Shown here one piece after another: positions 59,515 through 64,000 of a stretch of 64,000 bases of DNA (its first letter is position 1; each line of letters starts with the position of its first letter). The DNA is from Angiostrongylus vasorum. Taxonomy: Eukaryota > Nematoda > Chromadorea > Rhabditida > Metastrongylidae. Below the pieces are notes generated by a model that did not search any database, had not been told where the DNA came from, and saw only the letters and a program-made list of their open reading frames with translations. The stretch lies in assembly GCA_018806985.1 (NCBI GenBank), contig JADANN010000174.1, positions 2,554,001 through 2,618,000 on the forward strand, read 5' to 3'. A program made the position numbers and the translations under genes.

Positions 59515-61018
59515 TCCAAATTTTCAGTTGGCACATCGATACAAATTTCTATTTGTTGTGATAAAACATTTACGTGCTCTCTCGCCGCACTCATTCCCAT
59601 TGGGTTTTTTATGAATTTGGATCGGACATCTTACGGAACAAATTTTTATACAGCATTCACGAGTTGAGTACTCGGCGATAATAGCACTCTATGGAAAAAA
59701 GCAATATGAACTTCTAAGTTAAGCACGGCTAAAATTTCGCAAGATTTCGATGTTGATGATTTGCGAAGAATGTAAACCCACAGAGACGTGACTGCACATG
59801 AAACTTACACAATGATTTGATAGAGACAGTGAGTGGACAACTGAGTGCTTCACGTTCTGCATAGAACACTACTTCTACTGGCCGACGAGTGCCAGTTTAG
59901 ATTTACTTAATCTCTCAATTTTTGAACAGCATTGTCCCTAATGTGTAGAAAGGACTCTCAGTAGTAAGCATTGTGATCTGAGTTTGTAGTGAACTCGAAA
60001 TGCGAATAAATTGTGTCATGCAGCGCCCTCGATTACGGTATCCCTCTTGTCCAATCCATCACTCTTCTCGACTAGCACTGACAAAGCCAAACCATATATT
60101 TTATCTAGAAGACGTCAGCCTTTCTGCCAGTCAGCTGCAGGTAGGCCCAACTTTTCTTTCCCGGTTTTTCAGCTTTCCGCTCCTCACAATATGTTGGCGC
60201 TGTCACTGACAAATGACCAAAATTTGCTAAGAAATTCAAAGCTGATTAAAATGATGAAATTCGTTGTGAACAGCATTTACATAAACAATACTGACCACAT
60301 ACGAGAAAACACGATTTTTTTGCATAAATAAAAGTTTTTGAATCGCTGCAAGGCCTTACGAGAGTACTAAGCGCGGCTGAACTGTATTATAGGCTAGAAA
60401 TTGCGTCATCCAAGTACTGTTGCGTCGCAATGAGCGCCTGGTTATGAGATTGATACCTGCAGCGGCATATGTAGTAAACACACCAAACAATGCCACTTGG
60501 GCATTCAGACTTAAGGATGAGGAGCGAACCGTAAGAGGCTGAGGATTCACTGATTGTTTCTTACAGTAGCGTCGGGGTTAATCCCCTTATCAACACCGTT
60601 GTGATAATCGGTCGTCAGCAAAAGCCCGTACATGCTTCTGTTGACTGATCGAGCCAAACTGACCCTTTTATGTTGCCGACAATGTACATAAAGAGTCTTT
60701 CAAGTTCATTTCAGTGTTTAACTGCAAAAATTCCTCTATACAACAAGATGCAATGGAAAACCGGTGACACGCAATATTCGATGATAACGCTTATAAACAA
60801 AAATTCTAGAACGAATAACAAAGAAAAACCAGGAAAAGACTTATGAGGAGAACAGATTCATGCGAGAGAAAAAACATGGAAACCGTGAATAAGCTCGAAA
60901 ACAGATCAGATCAATGAGAATACTCGTCTTCATGAACATGGAATACTCTTCGCTACGACACTGCTGATAAGATAACAAATCCCAGAGCAAAATGTGGTGA
61001 ATGAAAAAGAAAAGGCAT
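59515..61018. other. Unassigned DNA downstream of the FoxD gene
   Basis: Would include the FoxD 3' UTR and terminator. No AATAAA was seen close to the stop codon and no repeat family was recognised. Confidence 0.35.
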
Positions 61019-61020
61019 AA

Positions 61021-63557
61021 TCAGTCGACCTTATTCAACGTGTCTGCGATTTCCGAAATCGGAGAAGTTAATGGAATTTGTGATGCTATAGCGGCTAGCA
61101 GTTTTTGATGATCGACATTGGAAGACAATGTTGGATAGAAGTAGGGCAGTCTAGATGGCATTGGAGGTATCATCGTAGGAACCATTGCCATTTGATGATG
61201 AGATAGCTGTGGTGGAAGAGGCGCTGTCGATGGTGGAAGCGGTGTCAGAATCGGTGGCATCGGAAGTGGAAGTCGTGGCGGTAGGATGGGTCCCACAGGG
61301 GCCATGAATGGAGGAAAATTCAGCTGTGACAGCTCGTGCTGTTCCGGCTGGCGCTTGAATCTTGATTAAGAATGATAAGATCGAAGCGTCAAGATTTTTT
61401 ACGGTCTGCAACTAACTACCTACTCTATCTTGCTCGAATTTCTCAATTAGTTTTAGTAAAATGTAACTATTCTGCAAAATGTCGAGTAAGCTGTTAAATT
61501 CCCAATGGAGCGTGGGGTCAGTAGAACAAAGCGGATGTTCCTAAACTAACTACTAAACTTCACGATAATCGATAGACCGATGAAATGCTTCTGTTTTGTG
61601 ATGATGAGAGTGATCCAGTCAATATTGAAGTTGTTTTGTCTTTTTGATGCTTCGTTATTGGATCGATAGTGTTAGTGAATTTCCTTCTTTTATGAATAGG
61701 AGTTTTGGCTAGCAAGAATATCAATGGAAGGAAGACGAAAGTTGGGAAAGGTTAAAATACAGTAATAAATGATAAGACCGTGTTATTCGTTACAGAAACA
61801 ACGGCAGGAAAAGTTTTTTATTTCAAAAGCATTTCCAAAAACTGCCAACGTCTTGGAGTTATATGATAAGGTGAAAGCAGAAGATTCCAGATCTTCGTTG
61901 GGCTTCACTTCTGTTTAGGCAAGAGAGGTAAATGTATTTGTATTCGAAAGAGATTAGTGGCGATGTTTTGTTGGAGAAAACGCGATTTTAAGAGCGGATT
62001 AATCTGATCGATGTGGAGGTATCGCAATAGAATAATGCGCTCGCATTGTGTTCATCAGCCTACGGTAGCACTATTGGTGAAATCCTGATGAAAAGTGAAC
62101 ACGATGTGAAAAGTGTACCTCTTCCGTCTTCTCAGAAACGAGCCGTTATCGAACATATCCTGCGCCTTCGGATCCAGAGACCAATAGTTGCCTTTTCCGG
62201 GATTGCCCGGCTCTCGAGGTATCTTCACGAAACAGTCGTTAAGACTCAAATTGTGACGAATTGAATTCTGCCATGCGGGGAACTTATCCCTGAAGTATTA
62301 ACGACCTGATTATGTAGTCATAATATTGACCAATAACTCGACGAGTTGAAGGTTTACTGATTAGAAGTGGTTTTCAACTCACAGGTAATCAATACCGTCA
62401 GCTATTGACTGCTTAGGAGAAATGGACTAATAATGATGCAGATGCAGAATGAGTTTTTTTATCGGTTAAGATGGAATATTGAAAATCTTATGTCATTTTC
62501 CATTTTCCTAAACATGGTGGGCCGAAAACCATCTTCTACCTACGCATACCTACGATTTTCTCCGGCTACTGTCAGAGATGCTTGCAAATCCTACAGTGCC
62601 TTCGTTTCTTAAAGAATCTAAAACGAACCTGTAGTACTGAAATCGCGACATTATGAAGTCGCAGATTTGCGATAATGTCAGTTTTTTGTCTTCGGCGTTG
62701 AGAATCGCCATTGCAATAAGCGCAATGTAGGAATAGGCAGGTTTTGTAGCACCAGACTTCGAACGATGTGACGACATTCCGGAAGGGCTGGAAGTGCCCA
62801 CTTATAGCTCTTATTCAGGCACGATATAATTGACAAATAAAGAACATGGTTAGAGTTTACGATCACTGCAACTGCAACTAAATTCGAAACTCGACGACAT
62901 TACGAGTATGTGTATTTCTCTTATGAGACAAGAGTTCTCTCCTTGGATTAGCATTGTCAACAAATGTCTCTAATGTACTGTTCCCTTGATAAGTTTACAG
63001 GGGTTGACTAACAATCTCTATTCAGCTAACGTTTCGACGTCCTCGCCTTCATGAGAACCGATGATCCGGTCAAGTTTCTCTAATATTTATTGGTTTCATT
63101 ACTATCCATTATATCTTTATTGTACAGTCAACTGTGTAAAAAATTCATACTCATACCTGATAGGTTGTAATTCCAGTGAAGGATTTTCTTCGGCTTGTTC
63201 CGGAGAAGCAGACAGATCTTTGCTTTTCGAACAGCCTTCTTTTGGATCGTTCTTCTCTATTAGGCGAAGGCAGTCGGGACTCTCTGATCTGCGCGTTAAC
63301 CGGCAACTAAGGTCTTCTGGACTGCAACTTGTCGATGGTTCCGGGCTTTCTGCCCAATACTTGGGTTTTTCATCAACTGAAGCAGAAGGTATCTGAGTCT
63401 CTTCTACAACAGAGCAAGTTCGTTGAGGAGACGGGTAGGATTTTTTGGCCGGTTCGGGGGTGTGAAAATCGTCGTTGACTGGTCGTTTTCGAGTTTTTGC
63501 CTCAGATGCTGCCAGAATCGAGTCCATAGAGAAACGCATTTTTGCCTTCGTCGACAT
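61021..63557 (-). CDS. unc-130: Forkhead transcription factor, FoxD class, UNC-130-like
   Basis: Four exons join in phase: 63157-63557, 62629-62787, 62119-62289 and 61021-61360 (TGA at 61021), giving about 356 residues, close to the roughly 330 of C. elegans UNC-130. The forkhead domain spans about residues 149-246: [26 protein letters not shown], recognition helix [15 protein letters not shown], wing [41 protein letters not shown] and [14 protein letters not shown] are FoxD hallmarks. UNC-130 is a repressor patterning neurons and mesoderm in C. elegans (known biology). Residues 9-15, FSMDSIL, resemble an eh1 Groucho-binding motif. The C-terminus is Pro-rich. Donors are GTATGA, GTTCGT and GTACAC. 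An upstream in-frame stop supports ATG at 63557. The gene symbol is by resemblance; class FoxD is more certain than orthology. Confidence 0.85.
63024..63058 (-). repeat. Solitary hammerhead-like module in FoxD intron 1
   Basis: Minus strand: CTCATGA-AGGCGAGGACGTC-GAAACGTTAGC with a GTCAACCCCTG tail. It lies in intron 62788-63156 in the gene's own sense orientation. CTCATGA departs from CTGANGA. Confidence 0.55.
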
Positions 63558-64000
63558 TGACAACGTGGCTTAAAAATCAGATAATTTTGAACGCGAACTC
63601 CTAGTTGGAAATTCGGAAAATAGCGGATATTTTGCTCAAGTGAAGGAAAGGAGACATGATTGGTCAGAAAGCGAGTGTATTTTTGCAATACATGGATCGT
63701 ATGAGCATCATTGAATGAAGTTGGTTGGGAAGATAAAGCTCATTAGTTAAGTAACATTGATAACGCTCTCATAATGTAGAAAAAATCGATGAAAATAGAA
63801 AAAGAAAGGTTTTCGTAGAAAGTGTTGAAGTGTTGGAAACTTGAGACAACAACGGCTGTTGAAGCACTGCTCGACCTATAACCGGTGACTGCTCATTTCG
63901 CGTACAACTCGTTCGCACCGCATCAAAACACTGACAGCTGGGCTGAAATCGAATCTTTGTCTCAGCTCGTCGTTGTTTATTTTGAATCGTTGTGTTCAAA
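63558..64000. other. Upstream region of the FoxD gene
   Basis: Expected to hold the 5' UTR, outron or promoter. GATTTCAG on the minus strand near 63943 and a T-rich run near 63780-63810 could serve splicing. No coding exon was identified. Confidence 0.35.

Overview
This window looks like a gene-poor, repeat-rich stretch of a nematode nuclear genome, most likely a strongylid or hookworm-like species (the species is an inference). Three things point that way. Introns are split by GT...AG with short, U-rich TTTCAG-type acceptors, including TTTCAG directly in front of an ATG, as expected of nematode trans- or cis-splice sites. The two convincing host genes are a forkhead FoxD factor resembling UNC-130 and a ZYG11/ZER1-type leucine-rich-repeat protein. 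The repeats are RTE-clade LINEs, mariner remnants, tRNA-like SINEs and a Penelope-like element. Nothing bacterial (operons, ribosome-binding sites, CRISPR arrays) is present.

Layout. Positions 1-5375 (minus strand) hold the 5' two-thirds of a ZYG11/ZER1-family gene that runs off the left edge. Positions 5.4-20 kb are mostly repeats: two small repeat clusters, an internally deleted mariner, tRNA-like SINEs, and one weak coding candidate at 11.9 kb. Positions 20.7-24.1 kb (minus) are a decayed RTE LINE into which at least three other elements have inserted. Positions 24.5-30 kb are largely featureless with SINE-3 copies and hammerhead-like modules. A probable F-box exon lies at 31 kb. Positions 32.3-37.5 kb hold hammerhead-like modules, SINEs and a second mariner remnant. 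Positions 37.7-40.3 kb (minus) are a nearly full-length but frameshifted Penelope-like element with reverse transcriptase and GIY-YIG endonuclease. Positions 40.3-60 kb are again SINEs and unassigned DNA with weak coding candidates at 44.7 and 52.2 kb. Positions 61.0-63.6 kb (minus) carry a complete four-exon FoxD gene.

The most interesting pattern is a dispersed module repeated about 17 times on both strands. Its core is GCT-CTGANGA-(stem II)-GAAACGTYAGC, followed 20-45 nt later by a conserved ACCTCGTGT tail. The core matches the catalytic core of a minimal hammerhead ribozyme, stem II varies with compensating changes, and stem III is reduced to the self-complementary ACGT. This fits the small dimer-forming hammerhead variants known from Penelope-like elements. 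Many copies sit as head-to-head inverted pairs of roughly 190-400 bp. The best pair lies immediately downstream of the Penelope coding region, and others lie inside host introns and inside the RTE.

A second relationship is between a short interspersed element (called RSE here) and the RTE LINE: RSE copies share the LINE's 3' end. That suggests a LINE/SINE partnership. SINE-1 and SINE-3 carry tRNA-like promoter boxes. All family names (SINE-1, SINE-2, SINE-3, RSE, HH-IR) are local labels, and repeat boundaries were read by eye.
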